64,000 nucleotides of DNA from Mucilaginibacter polytrichastri (GCF_001911425.1 NZ_MPPL01000001.1:1795781-1859780); one strand, 5' to 3'; positions 8,986 through 17,707 are shown, numbered from the stretch's first letter. Numbers and translations: made by a program. Notes: generated by a model not told the origin, from the sequence alone.

Positions 8986-10587
8986 ATGGAAACGGGTAAA
9001 ATAATGCCGGTTTTTAAAGGATGGGCTTCCGAATGGCTTATCCGGTTTGCCATTTTTATGGTGGTTGTACCGTCGCTTGGCTTGTTCGGCTTGTCTACAG
9101 CCAATGGGGGCGCGGCCGCAGGTTTTTACGGAATTGAACCTGCAGATGTGCAGTATTCCATGGTGATATTTTATGCCGCCGTTGCCAGCTTTTTTGCCTT
9201 AGAACGCCGGTTCTTTAGCTTTATCGCCGTAAAACAGTACCTTATTATTTCTACAGTAGTTCAGGTAGTTACTTCTTACATTTGTTTTAGTACCCGTAAC
9301 CTTCACGTTCTGTTTACGTTCCGTTTTATACAAGGCATGGCTAATTGTGCCAGTACCAGTATTTGCATTACGCTAATTTTCAGCAGGCTTAAAAGCGAGC
9401 GTGCCCGCGAGATTGGCTATTCCTTGTTTTATGGCTTGTTACTTTGCATTACACCGCTTACTACATTGGTAACAGCAGGGGTTGTAGATGCTTTTAATTA
9501 CAATGTACTGTACAAATTCATCATCTACTTTTATGTGCCGGGTGCAATTTTACTTTTTATAATGATGAATGATGTACGGCTCGACAGGAAATTCCCTCTT
9601 TATCAGGTAGACTGGCCCAGCTTTATTATTTACGCTCTAATGCTAAGCCTTATTGGGTACGTGCTGCTTTATGGCCAGCAATATTACTGGTTGCAAGACA
9701 AGCGTATTCTATGGTCGGTTATAGCTATTGTGATTTTATTAGCCATTCATATTGTAAGGCAACTGAGCTTAAAGCGCCCCTATTTAACGCTCGAAGTTTT
9801 TAAATACCGTAACTTTTCGGTAGGCTTAATGCTCATCTTCGTGCTTTATATTTGCCGCGGTGCGTTGGGTATTACTACAACTTATTTTGCGGCTGTTTTA
9901 GGTATGGATCCCTTCCATTTGGCCAATATGCTTGTTGCAAACATGTTGGGGATATTTGTGGGGGTGATTATATCGTCAAGGATGTTATTGATGCATCGGC
10001 CTATGCGCTTTATCATTATGCTGGGCTTTGCGTTTATGCTGGTTTTTCATGTATGGATGTGCTTTTTGTTCGATATCCAGGCCAACGCCACAGAATTTAT
10101 TATACCGTTGATTGTGCAGGGTTTAGGTGCAGGGTTGTTGATGGCGCCGCTTATTATTTTTACGGTATCATCTGTGCCAACTCATTTGGGTAGTACCGCA
10201 TCAGCAACCGGGGTATTCTTTCGGTTTGCAGGTTTTTGTTCGAGCATTGCGTTTATTAACTACTTTTCGCTTTTTAACCAAAGTGCGCATTATAATCGCT
10301 TTCAACAGTTAATTTCCGATGTCGATCCTGCCACCGTACAACGTATTGCCGGTTATAAACAAGCGTTAATAGGCCGTGGCATGGCTGCCGATCAGGCTGC
10401 TAAGGCCGCTAGTGGGTTAGTGGTACGCTCGGTAAATGCACAAACCTTAATGCGTTACAGTATGGATTATTATCAGCTCATTAGCTGGGTAATCCTGGTC
10501 GTTATTTTATTGGTTGCCGTTTATCCTTACATCAACCGTACTAAAATCAACCTCGAAGACAATCAGCCTGCACCGGCTTCTTATTAA
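8986..10587 (+). CDS. MFS efflux transporter, EmrB/DHA2-like
   Basis: A 533-residue inner-membrane drug:H+ antiporter-type protein with roughly 14 hydrophobic segments, the usual number for the DHA2 branch that works with EmrA adaptors. The N-terminal segment is less EmrB-like than usual. The loop with RFIQGMANCAST resembles the family motif C region, and the central part carries a typical cytoplasmic loop before KRPYLTLEVFKYRNF. It ends in a hydrophilic tail. As the last gene of the TolC-HlyD-MFS operon it is the energised pump of the tripartite system; the perfect hairpin just downstream ends the operon. Confidence 0.9.
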   Translation: METGKIMPVFKGWASEWLIRFAIFMVVVPSLGLFGLSTANGGAAAGFYGIEPADVQYSMVIFYAAVASFFALERRFFSFIAVKQYLIISTVVQVVTSYICFSTRNLHVLFTFRFIQGMANCASTSICITLIFSRLKSERAREIGYSLFYGLLLCITPLTTLVTAGVVDAFNYNVLYKFIIYFYVPGAILLFIMMNDVRLDRKFPLYQVDWPSFIIYALMLSLIGYVLLYGQQYYWLQDKRILWSVIAIVILLAIHIVRQLSLKRPYLTLEVFKYRNFSVGLMLIFVLYICRGALGITTTYFAAVLGMDPFHLANMLVANMLGIFVGVIISSRMLLMHRPMRFIIMLGFAFMLVFHVWMCFLFDIQANATEFIIPLIVQGLGAGLLMAPLIIFTVSSVPTHLGSTASATGVFFRFAGFCSSIAFINYFSLFNQSAHYNRFQQLISDVDPATVQRIAGYKQALIGRGMAADQAAKAASGLVVRSVNAQTLMRYSMDYYQLISWVILVVILLVAVYPYINRTKINLEDNQPAPASY

Positions 10588-10611
10588 AGCACTACTAACT
10601 AAATTAAATGA

Positions 10612-10643
10612 AAAAGGTGATGTGCATTTGCTCATCACCTTTT
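10612..10643. terminator. Bidirectional terminator hairpin
   Basis: An 11-base-pair perfect stem (AAAAGGTGATG pairing with CATCACCTTTT) around a 10-base loop lies between two convergent genes. The A-rich left arm and T-rich right arm let it work in both directions. Confidence 0.75.
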
Positions 10644-10666
10644 CTACTATTCAATGTCAAGGTAAA

Positions 10667-11170
10667 TTATTTGCCAGCCGGTGCCAAGGTAGCCTTTACC
10701 TCTCCACAGTCGGGCATAGTTTTACCGTAATAAGGGTTCTGAATGGTTTTGTTTTCGCTTAACCAGTATGCTTTTTTCATTGGGCAATATTGCTCGTAAA
10801 GTACAGTGCTGTTTGCCTTTAATCCGCTTAATACAGTGTACATGTTTTTAGATAAGCTTTCGAAATGTTCACGCTGATGATCTATCGCAACGCTTTCGCT
10901 GATATGGCGGCTGTCGAATTTTAGTTTCTCCAGGTTGGCCGATAATAGCTTCTGTTGTGCCGGTTTCAGGCTTTTATCAGCAGGGGCAGATAATGCAGTT
11001 AATAGCACCGCTGCCTTAGCTTTAGCCACGGTAGCATCGCTGGCTACCAGGGCGTTTTTTAATCCCAAATATGCCTGGGCTATTTTATCAACTGATGTGC
11101 TTTGTGCATTGGCCTGTGTTGCTGCAAATGCGAATACAAGTGCTATGGAAAGGGTTTTTAATGTTTTCAT
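10667..11170 (-). CDS. Secreted DUF3347 protein
   Basis: A 167-residue exported protein with a clear signal peptide (MKTLKTLSIALVFAFAATQANA, cleavage about residue 22). The mature part is helical and matches DUF3347, whose hallmark near the C-terminus is visible: CPMKKAYWLSE, then NPYYGKTMPDCG. In Bacteroidota such domains occur alone or beside heavy-metal efflux and copper-handling proteins, and the conserved Cys and Met residues suggest metal binding; that role is inference. It is a single gene, convergent with the efflux operon and 27 bases beyond the DUF695 gene, with which it could be cotranscribed. Confidence 0.82.
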   Translation of the reverse strand: MKTLKTLSIALVFAFAATQANAQSTSVDKIAQAYLGLKNALVASDATVAKAKAAVLLTALSAPADKSLKPAQQKLLSANLEKLKFDSRHISESVAIDHQREHFESLSKNMYTVLSGLKANSTVLYEQYCPMKKAYWLSENKTIQNPYYGKTMPDCGEVKATLAPAGK

Positions 11171-11197
11171 TGGGTTTAATATTTATTAAATGCTAAT

Positions 11198-12022
11198 TTA
11201 TTGTTTTTCTACCGAAGTTTCCCAACCATCATATTCGCCATCACATTTTGCAGCAAGTTTCCATAACATGATCACATAATCATCTATGCTGTTATAATCA
11301 ACTTTATCTATGCGCGAAATTTGTAATCGATAAGGAGTGTCACCTAAATCCTTGTCGTAATTATTGGTAACAATGTTAAAGCCCTCTTCGGCTATTTTGC
11401 TAAGAAACAAATCTCTGCCCGTTTCAGTTTTAAAAAAAAGCCAATGATCTACCTGTCGTTCTTTAGTTAATGGGTCTCCATTTTTTTCTAAACTATTAAT
11501 TACTCTGCGATTTTGTATCGACTGCATTTGAGAAGGCAACGGATATAAAAAATCCAGGTAACATTTCCAGTCTGTATCCTCATTTGTTCCAAAATCATAT
11601 TCGTAACCAGGAAATGCTACCATGGCTTCTGATATTGTTTTGTCTATTAACATTGTGTCGCCCACATAAAAGTAAAAATCGCGACTGCCATTAGAAGTTG
11701 TTCGTCCTGCAAATATGGCTTTTCTCGCCTCTGTCATAAAATCGACAAGCCGGTCTTCTATATCTCCTAATGAATTTAATTCCTCTTCGGTGGAAAGCCC
11801 TTCCGGATTTGGGTTTTTCATTTTAACGGATACGGAAACTATATGAGTTTTATTATTTACAGGAGCAATCTTTCTAAGACCTAAGTCAACCATAATAGAA
11901 CCCGGTAAATCATTTATATTAGTTAGATAGAAATCCCATTCTTCCTGATGCCTTTTAGCTGCTGTTTTGTTAGCATCTGTTGGTCGATTTTTTCCTTTGA
12001 AAATTTTATCAAAAAAGCCCAT
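11198..12022 (-). CDS. DUF695 domain protein with RraB-like C-terminal domain
   Basis: A 274-residue soluble protein without signal or membrane segments. Residues from about 25 to 155 match DUF695, whose family segment includes RDFYFYVGD. From about 170 the sequence reads LEKNGDPLTKERQVDHWLFF and continues through EEGFNIV, which resembles RraB (regulator of ribonuclease E activity B, PF06877). The DUF695-RraB pairing recurs in bacteria and its role is unknown. RraB in enterobacteria inhibits RNase E, and whether this domain binds any nuclease here is speculation. It probably forms a short transcription unit with the DUF3347 gene. Confidence 0.78.
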   Translation of the reverse strand: MGFFDKIFKGKNRPTDANKTAAKRHQEEWDFYLTNINDLPGSIMVDLGLRKIAPVNNKTHIVSVSVKMKNPNPEGLSTEEELNSLGDIEDRLVDFMTEARKAIFAGRTTSNGSRDFYFYVGDTMLIDKTISEAMVAFPGYEYDFGTNEDTDWKCYLDFLYPLPSQMQSIQNRRVINSLEKNGDPLTKERQVDHWLFFKTETGRDLFLSKIAEEGFNIVTNNYDKDLGDTPYRLQISRIDKVDYNSIDDYVIMLWKLAAKCDGEYDGWETSVEKQ

Positions 12023-12160
12023 ATGTGTTTGTGAGATGTTTAGAATACTTAAAACTACTAAAACATATAGTATAATTAATATTCGATAGCAATAAAATGA
12101 ATTGTGATCGATTAGTTATAATCTTGCGTTGCATTGCAAAATCCATATCTTAGCATCAGC

Positions 12161-13486
12161 ATGGAAGCTAAAAACAACCCCAAAACCATACGGGCCTGGG
12201 CTATGTTCGATTGGGCAAACTCATCGTACAACCTGGTTATCACCTCAACTATTTTCCCGGCCTATTTTACAGCTATAACCACCACAAAAGCGCATGGCGA
12301 TGTGGTTACCTTTTTCGGTCATCAGTTTATTAATACGGCGCTATCTAATTATGTATTGGCTGCTGCCTATTTGCTGGTGGTGCTTATGCTGCCTATTTTA
12401 ACTTCCATTGCCGATTATAAAGGCAACAAAAAAAGCTATATGCAATTCTTCACCCTAATGGGCGGTATCGCCTGCTGCGGGCTATATTTCTTTAAACTAA
12501 GTACACTCGAAGCGGGGATGATCTGTTTCGGCATTGCAGCAATTGGTTATTGCGGTGGCTTCGTATTCTATAATTCATACCTTCCACAGATAGCCACGCT
12601 TGACAAGCAGGATGCCGTGAGCGCCAAAGGTTTTACCTACGGCTATATTGGTAGCGTAATACTACAGATCATTTGCTTTGTGTTTGTATTATCGCCCAAA
12701 ACATTTGGCATTACAGATGCTACCTTCCCGGCACGGTTGTCATTTTTATTAGTTGGCATCTGGTGGATGGCCTTTGCGCAGATCCCTTTTGCGCGTTTAC
12801 CTAAAGGAGAGCCTAATGCCTCAGTATCGCCGGACTATAATGTAATAAGTGGCGGTTTTAAAGAGTTAGCACATGTATGGAAAAAGGTAAGATCGATGCC
12901 CTTATTAAAGCGTTATTTGCCTGCATTCTTTTTTTATTCTATGGGGGTGCAAACCATTATGCTGGTGGCAGCTAACTTTGGTGCTAAAGAATTAAAGCTT
13001 CCCGAGGAAAGCCTGATCGGGGTGATACTGGTGATTCAGCTGGTGGCCATAGGCGGTGCTATGCTAATGTCTAAACTATCTGATAAGTATGGTAATGTAA
13101 AAGTATTGATAGGCGTGGTATTCATCTGGATCTTCGCTTGCGTTGCTGCCTACTTAACCACCAATGCTACGCAATTTTATATGCTGGCTGTTGTAGTCGG
13201 TTTAATTATGGGGGGCATCCAGTCCCTATCCCGGTCTACCTACTCTAAATACTTACCGCAGGACATTACCGATACGGCATCGTATTTCAGCTTTTATGAT
13301 GTTACGGAGAAGCTGGCCATCGTGATCGGGCTTTTCTGTTTTGGTTTTGTAGAGTCATTAACCCACAGTATGCGCAATTCGGCATTGATATTGGCTGTAT
13401 TTTTCGTTATAGGCTTGGTTTTATTATTTTCATTACTGTCTGCCGAACGGAAAAGTCATAAAAATTCGGAACTTAGCGGTTTGTAA
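12161..13486 (+). CDS. MFS transporter, UMF1 (vacuole effluxer Atg22-like) family
   Basis: A 441-residue inner-membrane protein with about 12 transmembrane segments and the N-terminal family signature RAWAMFDWANSSYN that defines the UMF1/Atg22-like group. The frame also has a TTG at 12134, but the ATG at 12161 puts the signature near residue 12 as in relatives, so I prefer it. The conserved cytoplasmic loop and LSDKYGN motif after helix 8 are present. Yeast Atg22 releases amino acids from the vacuole; the bacterial substrate is unknown. The neighbouring lutA-like gene is 14 bases downstream on the same strand, so a shared transcript is likely. Confidence 0.87.
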   Translation: MEAKNNPKTIRAWAMFDWANSSYNLVITSTIFPAYFTAITTTKAHGDVVTFFGHQFINTALSNYVLAAAYLLVVLMLPILTSIADYKGNKKSYMQFFTLMGGIACCGLYFFKLSTLEAGMICFGIAAIGYCGGFVFYNSYLPQIATLDKQDAVSAKGFTYGYIGSVILQIICFVFVLSPKTFGITDATFPARLSFLLVGIWWMAFAQIPFARLPKGEPNASVSPDYNVISGGFKELAHVWKKVRSMPLLKRYLPAFFFYSMGVQTIMLVAANFGAKELKLPEESLIGVILVIQLVAIGGAMLMSKLSDKYGNVKVLIGVVFIWIFACVAAYLTTNATQFYMLAVVVGLIMGGIQSLSRSTYSKYLPQDITDTASYFSFYDVTEKLAIVIGLFCFGFVESLTHSMRNSALILAVFFVIGLVLLFSLLSAERKSHKNSELSGL

Positions 13487-13500
13487 TCTAATAGAGGCTA

Positions 13501-14229
13501 ATGAAGGTTGAGTTATTTATCCCGTGTTTTATTGATCAGCTATACCCAGCTACTGCGTTTAATACGGTAAAGGTATTGGAGAAAGCCGGTTGCACGGTAA
13601 CTTACAACACAGCGCAAACCTGCTGCGGCCAGCCAGCCTTTAATGCCGGTTTTTGGGACGAAGCCAAAACCATAGGCAGCAAATTCCTGGATGATTTCTC
13701 TGCCGATGGCGTTATCGTTTCTCCCTCTGCCTCTTGTACCGGCATGGTGCGCAATTATTATAACGATTTGTTTACCAATACAACCGCCCATAATAAATGC
13801 CGCTCTATTCAGGCTAATATTTATGAGCTGTCAGATTTTTTGGTAAACATCCTAAACGTAGATTATTTTGGCGCCGAGTTGGAAGGCCGGGCCGTATACC
13901 ACGATAGTTGCAGTGCCCTGCGCGAATGTAAGATTAAACAAGAACCCCGTCAGCTTTTGTCAAAAGTACACGGACTCGAGCTTTTCGACCTGCCCGATAA
14001 TGAAACCTGCTGTGGTTTCGGCGGTACGTTTGCCGTAAAGTTCGATGCGATATCCAGCGCCATGGCCCAGCAAAAGGTTGATCATGCCATGTCTGTCCAT
14101 GCAGACTATATTATCTCTACCGATGCGTCGTGCCTGCTGCATCTGCAAAGCTATATCGATAAACAACAACTGCCGCTTAAAACTATGCATATTGCCGATG
14201 TTTTGGCAGGTGGTTGGGGGAATATATAG
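13501..14229 (+). CDS. lutA: LutA/YkgE-type Cys-rich (Fe-S) oxidoreductase subunit
   Basis: A 242-residue protein with two CCG domains (PF02754). The first has CF...QTCCGQPAFNAG, with CTG further on; the second has HDSCSALREC and ETCCGFGGTF. These cysteine clusters hold non-canonical Fe-S centres in heterodisulfide reductase-like proteins. In Bacillus, LutA acts with LutB and LutC to oxidise L-lactate to pyruvate. Here neither partner is visible within tens of kilobases, so the complex partners must lie elsewhere or the protein works differently. It follows the UMF1-type transporter at 14 bases, which suggests an operon and perhaps transport of a carboxylate. The symbol reflects homology only. 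Confidence 0.85.
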   Translation: MKVELFIPCFIDQLYPATAFNTVKVLEKAGCTVTYNTAQTCCGQPAFNAGFWDEAKTIGSKFLDDFSADGVIVSPSASCTGMVRNYYNDLFTNTTAHNKCRSIQANIYELSDFLVNILNVDYFGAELEGRAVYHDSCSALRECKIKQEPRQLLSKVHGLELFDLPDNETCCGFGGTFAVKFDAISSAMAQQKVDHAMSVHADYIISTDASCLLHLQSYIDKQQLPLKTMHIADVLAGGWGNI

Positions 14230-14403
14230 AATTCGGATTTCGATTTCAGATTTTTAATTAATATTAAAAAAACCTGTCATAGGGAGGTACGAAGCAATCC
14301 CCGATATACAGAGAACTCCATATAGAATTCGAGATTGTTTCGTACCTCGCAATTACGTGCAAATGGTAAATCCGAAATCGAACATCCGACATCCGAAATC
14401 ACT
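14230..14403. repeat. Nested palindromic intergenic repeat
   Basis: Immediately after the lutA-like stop. The inner inverted repeat has arms GAGGTACGAAGCAATC (from 14284) and GATTGTTTCGTACCTC (to 14347), one mismatch. It is flanked by outer arms built of ATTCGGATTTCGA-type sequence on the left and AATCCGAAATCGAAC-type sequence on the right, which also pair. The inner arm family recurs at 44885-44964 and, degenerate, at 40318. The GAATTCGGATTTCGA edge recurs at 60840. It looks like a dispersed, non-coding palindromic element rather than a simple terminator. Confidence 0.8.
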
Positions 14404-14414
14404 CAAATTTATCG

Positions 14415-14422
14415 TATCTTTG
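14415..14422 (+). promoter_or_regulatory. Candidate -7 box of the thrS operon
   Basis: TATCTTTG matches the Bacteroidota -7 consensus exactly. Transcription starting a few bases downstream would give a leader of about 65-70 nucleotides that contains both hairpins described next. No good -33 element is visible, as is common in this phylum. Confidence 0.55.
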
Positions 14423-14431
14423 CAGTTCGAA

Positions 14432-14505
14432 AATAAATCACTTTGTAGGTGATTGATTATTTAAATTTTATTGAACAATAAATCATAGTTGTAGATGATT
14501 AATAT
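14432..14505 (+). promoter_or_regulatory. Tandem anticodon-arm-like hairpins in the thrS leader (candidate ThrRS operator)
   Basis: Two similar units, 14432-14462 and 14476-14505. Unit 1 folds as AATCAC (14436-14441), a seven-base loop TTTGTAG, then GTGATT (14449-14454). In tRNA anticodon-loop numbering this puts U at 33, UGU at 34-36 (a threonine anticodon) and A at 37. Unit 2 folds as AATCAT (14481-14486), an eight-base loop AGTTGTAG, then ATGATT (14495-14500), whose ATG is the thrS start codon. In E. coli, ThrRS represses its own mRNA by binding two anticodon-arm mimics upstream of the start. The same logic here is inference from shape and sequence; no binding has been shown. Confidence 0.55.
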
Positions 14506-16420
14506 TACACTTCCAGATGGTTCCGTTCGTCAGTACGACAAAGGAATCAGTTCCATGCAAATTGCACAATCCATTTCCGAAGGTTTAGCACGTAATGTAT
14601 TAGCCGCCGAAGTAAACGGCCAGGTATGGGATGCAAGCCGCCCGATCGAAGAAGATTCGAACGTTAAATTACTAACCTGGAATGACGATGCCGGTAAGGC
14701 CACCTTCTGGCACTCATCCGCCCACTTAATGGCCGAGGCCTTAGAGGCACTTTATCCTGGTACCAAATTTGGTATCGGCCCTGCTATCGAAACCGGTTTT
14801 TATTACGATGTTGATTTCGGTGATCAGGAGTTTTCTTCAGATCATTTTAAACAGATCGAAGATAAAATGCTGGAACTGGCCAAGGCTAAAGAGGAGTTTA
14901 TCCGCAAGCCGGTTAGCAAAGCAGATGCTATTGAATATTTTACCGATAAAGGTGATGAGTATAAGCTGGATCTGATTAAAGACCTGCCCGATGGCTCTAT
15001 TACGTTTTATTCACAAGGCGAATTTACCGACTTGTGCCGTGGTCCGCATATCCCTAATACAGGTTTTGTAAAAGCTATTAAGCTGATGAATACTGCAGGT
15101 GCCTACTGGCGCGGCGACGAAACCCGCAAGCAATTAACCCGTATTTACGGCGTTACTTTCCCTAAGCAAAACGAGCTTACCGAATATCTGCGTGTTATTG
15201 AAGAAGCCAAAAAACGCGACCACCGTAAACTGGGTAAAGAGCTTGAGTTGTTTGCATTCTCTGAAAAAGTAGGCATGGGCCTGCCATTGTGGTTGCCAAA
15301 AGGCACCGCACTGCGCGAGCGTTTGGTTAACTTTTTACAGCGTGCACAAAGCAAAGCAGGTTACGAACAGGTAATTACTCCGCACATTGGGCATAAAAAC
15401 CTGTATGTAACTTCGGGCCACTATGAAAAATATGGTAAGGATAGCTTCCAGCCGATAAAAACTCCGCAGGAAGGGGAGGAGTTCTTCTTAAAACCGATGA
15501 ATTGCCCGCACCACTGCGAGATCTATAAAACGAAACCACGCTCTTATAAAGACCTTCCGGTTCGTTATGCAGAGTTTGGTACCGTATACCGTTACGAGCA
15601 AAGCGGAGAGCTGCATGGCTTAACCCGTGTACGTGGCTTTACGCAGGATGATGCGCACTTGTTTTGCCGCCCCGACCAGGTTAAAGAGGAGTTTATGAAG
15701 GTAATAGACCTGGTATTGTATGTTTTCTCGGCCCTTGGCTTTGAAGATTATACTGCACAGATCTCTTTACGTGACCCTGAAAACAAATCGAAATACATTG
15801 GCAGCGACGAAAATTGGGCATTAGCTGAGTCTGCAATTATGGAAGCAGCCGCAGAAAAAGGGCTGAATACTGTAGTTGAGTTAGGCGAAGCAGCTTTTTA
15901 TGGCCCTAAGCTCGATTTTATGGTGAAGGATGCCTTGGGTCGTAAATGGCAGTTAGGCACCATCCAGGTAGATTATAACCTGCCAGAACGCTTTGAGCTG
16001 GAGTATACAGGCAGCGATAACCTTAAACACAGGCCGGTGATGATTCACCGTGCGCCATTTGGTTCATTAGAGCGTTTTGTGGCTGTATTAATAGAGCATT
16101 GTGCCGGTAACTTCCCGTTATGGTTGTCGCCCGATCAATATATTATTTTGCCGATCTCGGAAAAGTTCGAAGATTATGCAAAAAACCTTTCAGATGAATT
16201 AAAAAATTCCGATATTCGCGGGCTAATTGATTTCAGAGATGAGAAGATAGGCAGAAAGATTAGAGATGCTGAAATCAAAAAGATCCCATATATGTTAATA
16301 GTGGGCGAGAAGGAAGCAGCCGAAGGCACAATTTCCGTTCGAAAACACGGTACTGGCGACTTGGGAAGTTTAACCATTGAGGATTTTAAACAACAATTAA
16401 TTAAAGAAACAACAGTATAA
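14495..16420 (+). CDS. thrS: Threonyl-tRNA synthetase
   Basis: Charges tRNA-Thr with threonine. The 641-residue class II synthetase shows all domains in order. There is an N-terminal TGS domain (about 1-62), then the editing domain with [11 protein letters not shown] (about 72-82). The catalytic core has zinc-ligand segments [17 protein letters not shown] and [13 protein letters not shown], and the class II motif 2 region [12 protein letters not shown]. The C-terminal HGTP anticodon-binding domain runs from about 540. Length is standard. The start ATG lies in the right arm of the second leader hairpin. It heads the operon thrS-infC-rpmI-rplT, the same order as in E. coli. Confidence 0.98.
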   Translation: MINITLPDGSVRQYDKGISSMQIAQSISEGLARNVLAAEVNGQVWDASRPIEEDSNVKLLTWNDDAGKATFWHSSAHLMAEALEALYPGTKFGIGPAIETGFYYDVDFGDQEFSSDHFKQIEDKMLELAKAKEEFIRKPVSKADAIEYFTDKGDEYKLDLIKDLPDGSITFYSQGEFTDLCRGPHIPNTGFVKAIKLMNTAGAYWRGDETRKQLTRIYGVTFPKQNELTEYLRVIEEAKKRDHRKLGKELELFAFSEKVGMGLPLWLPKGTALRERLVNFLQRAQSKAGYEQVITPHIGHKNLYVTSGHYEKYGKDSFQPIKTPQEGEEFFLKPMNCPHHCEIYKTKPRSYKDLPVRYAEFGTVYRYEQSGELHGLTRVRGFTQDDAHLFCRPDQVKEEFMKVIDLVLYVFSALGFEDYTAQISLRDPENKSKYIGSDENWALAESAIMEAAAEKGLNTVVELGEAAFYGPKLDFMVKDALGRKWQLGTIQVDYNLPERFELEYTGSDNLKHRPVMIHRAPFGSLERFVAVLIEHCAGNFPLWLSPDQYIILPISEKFEDYAKNLSDELKNSDIRGLIDFRDEKIGRKIRDAEIKKIPYMLIVGEKEAAEGTISVRKHGTGDLGSLTIEDFKQQLIKETTV

Positions 16421-16421
16421 C

Positions 16422-16991
16422 TTGGCATTAAGTAAACCAAATTTTAGCAGGGGGCCACGCCCTCCCTTCAAAAAAAAGGAAGCTGAACATAATATCAATC
16501 AATTTATCCGGGCTCAGGAAGTTCGCCTCGTTGGTGATAACGTAGAACCCGGTGTTTATTCACTACGGGATGCATTGGCAATAGCTGAGCAACAGGAACT
16601 GGATTTGGTTGAGATATCTCCAAATGCTGTACCTCCGGTTTGTAAAGTTACTGACTATAACAAATTTATCTACGAGCAAAAGAAAAAGCTTAAGGAGATA
16701 AAGAACAATGCAAAACAAACGGTAATTAAAGAGATCCGTTTCGGGCCTAATACCGATAGCCACGATTTTGAATTTAAGCTGAAACACGCTATGAAATTCT
16801 TGGAAGATGGCGAAAAGGTGAGGGCATACGTACACTTTAAAGGGCGTGCTATTGTTTACAAAGAGCAGGGTGAGATATTACTGTTACGCTTTGCGCAGGC
16901 TTTAGAAGAAGTAGGCAAAGTAGAGCAATTACCAAAACTGGAAGGTAAGCGGATGTTTTTAACCGTTGCACCTAAGGCAGGTAAAAAGTAA
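16422..16991 (+). CDS. infC: Translation initiation factor IF-3, UUG start
   Basis: Binds the 30S subunit, proofreads the initiator tRNA and start codon, and prevents premature 50S joining. The N-terminal domain ([16 protein letters not shown], then the [16 protein letters not shown] block) and C-terminal domain ([14 protein letters not shown], then EGKRMFLTV) are complete. There is no ATG in the N-terminal half; the first in-frame ATG is inside the C-terminal domain. The only usual start codon is TTG at 16422, one base after the thrS stop, giving 189 residues and a basic Pro-rich leader peptide. The tight spacing suggests translational coupling. A non-AUG start recalls E. coli infC, where AUU makes the gene self-limiting. 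Confidence 0.95.
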   Translation: MALSKPNFSRGPRPPFKKKEAEHNINQFIRAQEVRLVGDNVEPGVYSLRDALAIAEQQELDLVEISPNAVPPVCKVTDYNKFIYEQKKKLKEIKNNAKQTVIKEIRFGPNTDSHDFEFKLKHAMKFLEDGEKVRAYVHFKGRAIVYKEQGEILLLRFAQALEEVGKVEQLPKLEGKRMFLTVAPKAGKK

Positions 16992-17041
16992 TTGTTAGAA
17001 AAACGAATTAAGAAAAACGTAGTGCATACTACGTCTAACAA
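16992..17041 (+). promoter_or_regulatory. Two-helix RNA element before rpmI (candidate L20 leader)
   Basis: Starts on the base after the infC stop. The outer helix is TTGTTAG (16992-16998) with CTAACAA (17035-17041), 7 bp. The inner helix is ACGTAGT (17017-17023) with ACTACGT (17028-17034), 7 bp, closed by a GCAT tetraloop. The helices abut on the 3' side and are separated on the 5' side by an 18-base A-rich strand. There is no T-run, so it is not an intrinsic terminator. It sits 18 bases before rpmI, where L20 autoregulates rpmI-rplT in other phyla. The assignment is by position and structure only. Confidence 0.5.
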
Positions 17042-17059
17042 CAATAAATAAATAGAGTT

Positions 17060-17260
17060 ATGCCAAAAATGAAAACCAATTCCAGTGCCAAAAAGCGCTT
17101 TAAGCTTACTGGAACAGGTAAAATCGCTAGAAAGAACGCATACAAAAGCCACATCTTAACCAAGATGTCGACAAAACGTAAACGCGCCCTTGGTCACACC
17201 AGTATGGTATCTAAAGCTGACATGGGTAACGTTAAACGCATGCTTTGTATCGGCAAGTAA
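17060..17260 (+). CDS. rpmI: 50S ribosomal protein bL35
   Basis: A 66-residue, strongly basic ribosomal protein of the large subunit. It opens with the family signature [20 protein letters not shown] and continues with the conserved [25 protein letters not shown] region. Length is normal (64-66). It lies between infC and rplT, its usual place, and the compact RNA structure just upstream could control it together with rplT. The gap of 84 bases to rplT holds no obvious extra structure. Confidence 0.98.
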   Translation: MPKMKTNSSAKKRFKLTGTGKIARKNAYKSHILTKMSTKRKRALGHTSMVSKADMGNVKRMLCIGK

Positions 17261-17344
17261 TTTCTAAAGGAAACAAATTTTTTAACCAGGTATTAGAGTT
17301 TTAAAGTTCTGTAAAAAGGCACTCACTACCAAAAACGCAAAAAA

Positions 17345-17689
17345 ATGCCACGTTCAGTTAACGCAGTCGCGTCGAGAAGACGCCGGAAAAAAATCATGGT
17401 CCTTGCAAAAGGATATTATGGTTCAAGAAGCAAGGTTTATACCGTTGCAAAAAACACAGTTGAAAAAGGTTTACAGTATGCTTACCGTGACCGTAAGACT
17501 AAAAAGAGAGAATTCAGAGCTTTATGGATCCAACGTATTAACGCTGGGGCCCGTCAGTATGGAATTTCTTACTCACAATTAATGGGTAAATTAAACGCTA
17601 AAGAAATTGGTTTAAACCGTAAGGTTTTAGCTGACTTAGCGATGAACCATCCTGATGCTTTTAAAGCTATCGTTGACGCTGTTAAATAA
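17345..17689 (+). CDS. rplT: 50S ribosomal protein bL20
   Basis: A 114-residue early-assembly 23S rRNA-binding protein. The N-terminal basic extension ([29 protein letters not shown]) is followed by the globular domain with [22 protein letters not shown]. It is the usual repressor of its own operon in bacteria where this has been studied, which makes it the candidate ligand of the element before rpmI. It is the last gene of the operon; a strong intrinsic terminator begins 19 bases after the stop. Confidence 0.98.
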   Translation: MPRSVNAVASRRRRKKIMVLAKGYYGSRSKVYTVAKNTVEKGLQYAYRDRKTKKREFRALWIQRINAGARQYGISYSQLMGKLNAKEIGLNRKVLADLAMNHPDAFKAIVDAVK

Positions 17690-17707
17690 GCGGCAATAAC
17701 ATATTGT

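Noticed and set aside
14440..14505. Transcription terminator or attenuator before thrS
   Set aside because: Stems are AT-rich and short with no T-run; the anticodon-like loops and start-codon pairing fit translational control better.
16992..17041. Intrinsic terminator between infC and rpmI
   Set aside because: No T-run follows the hairpin, and ribosomal genes continue directly downstream.
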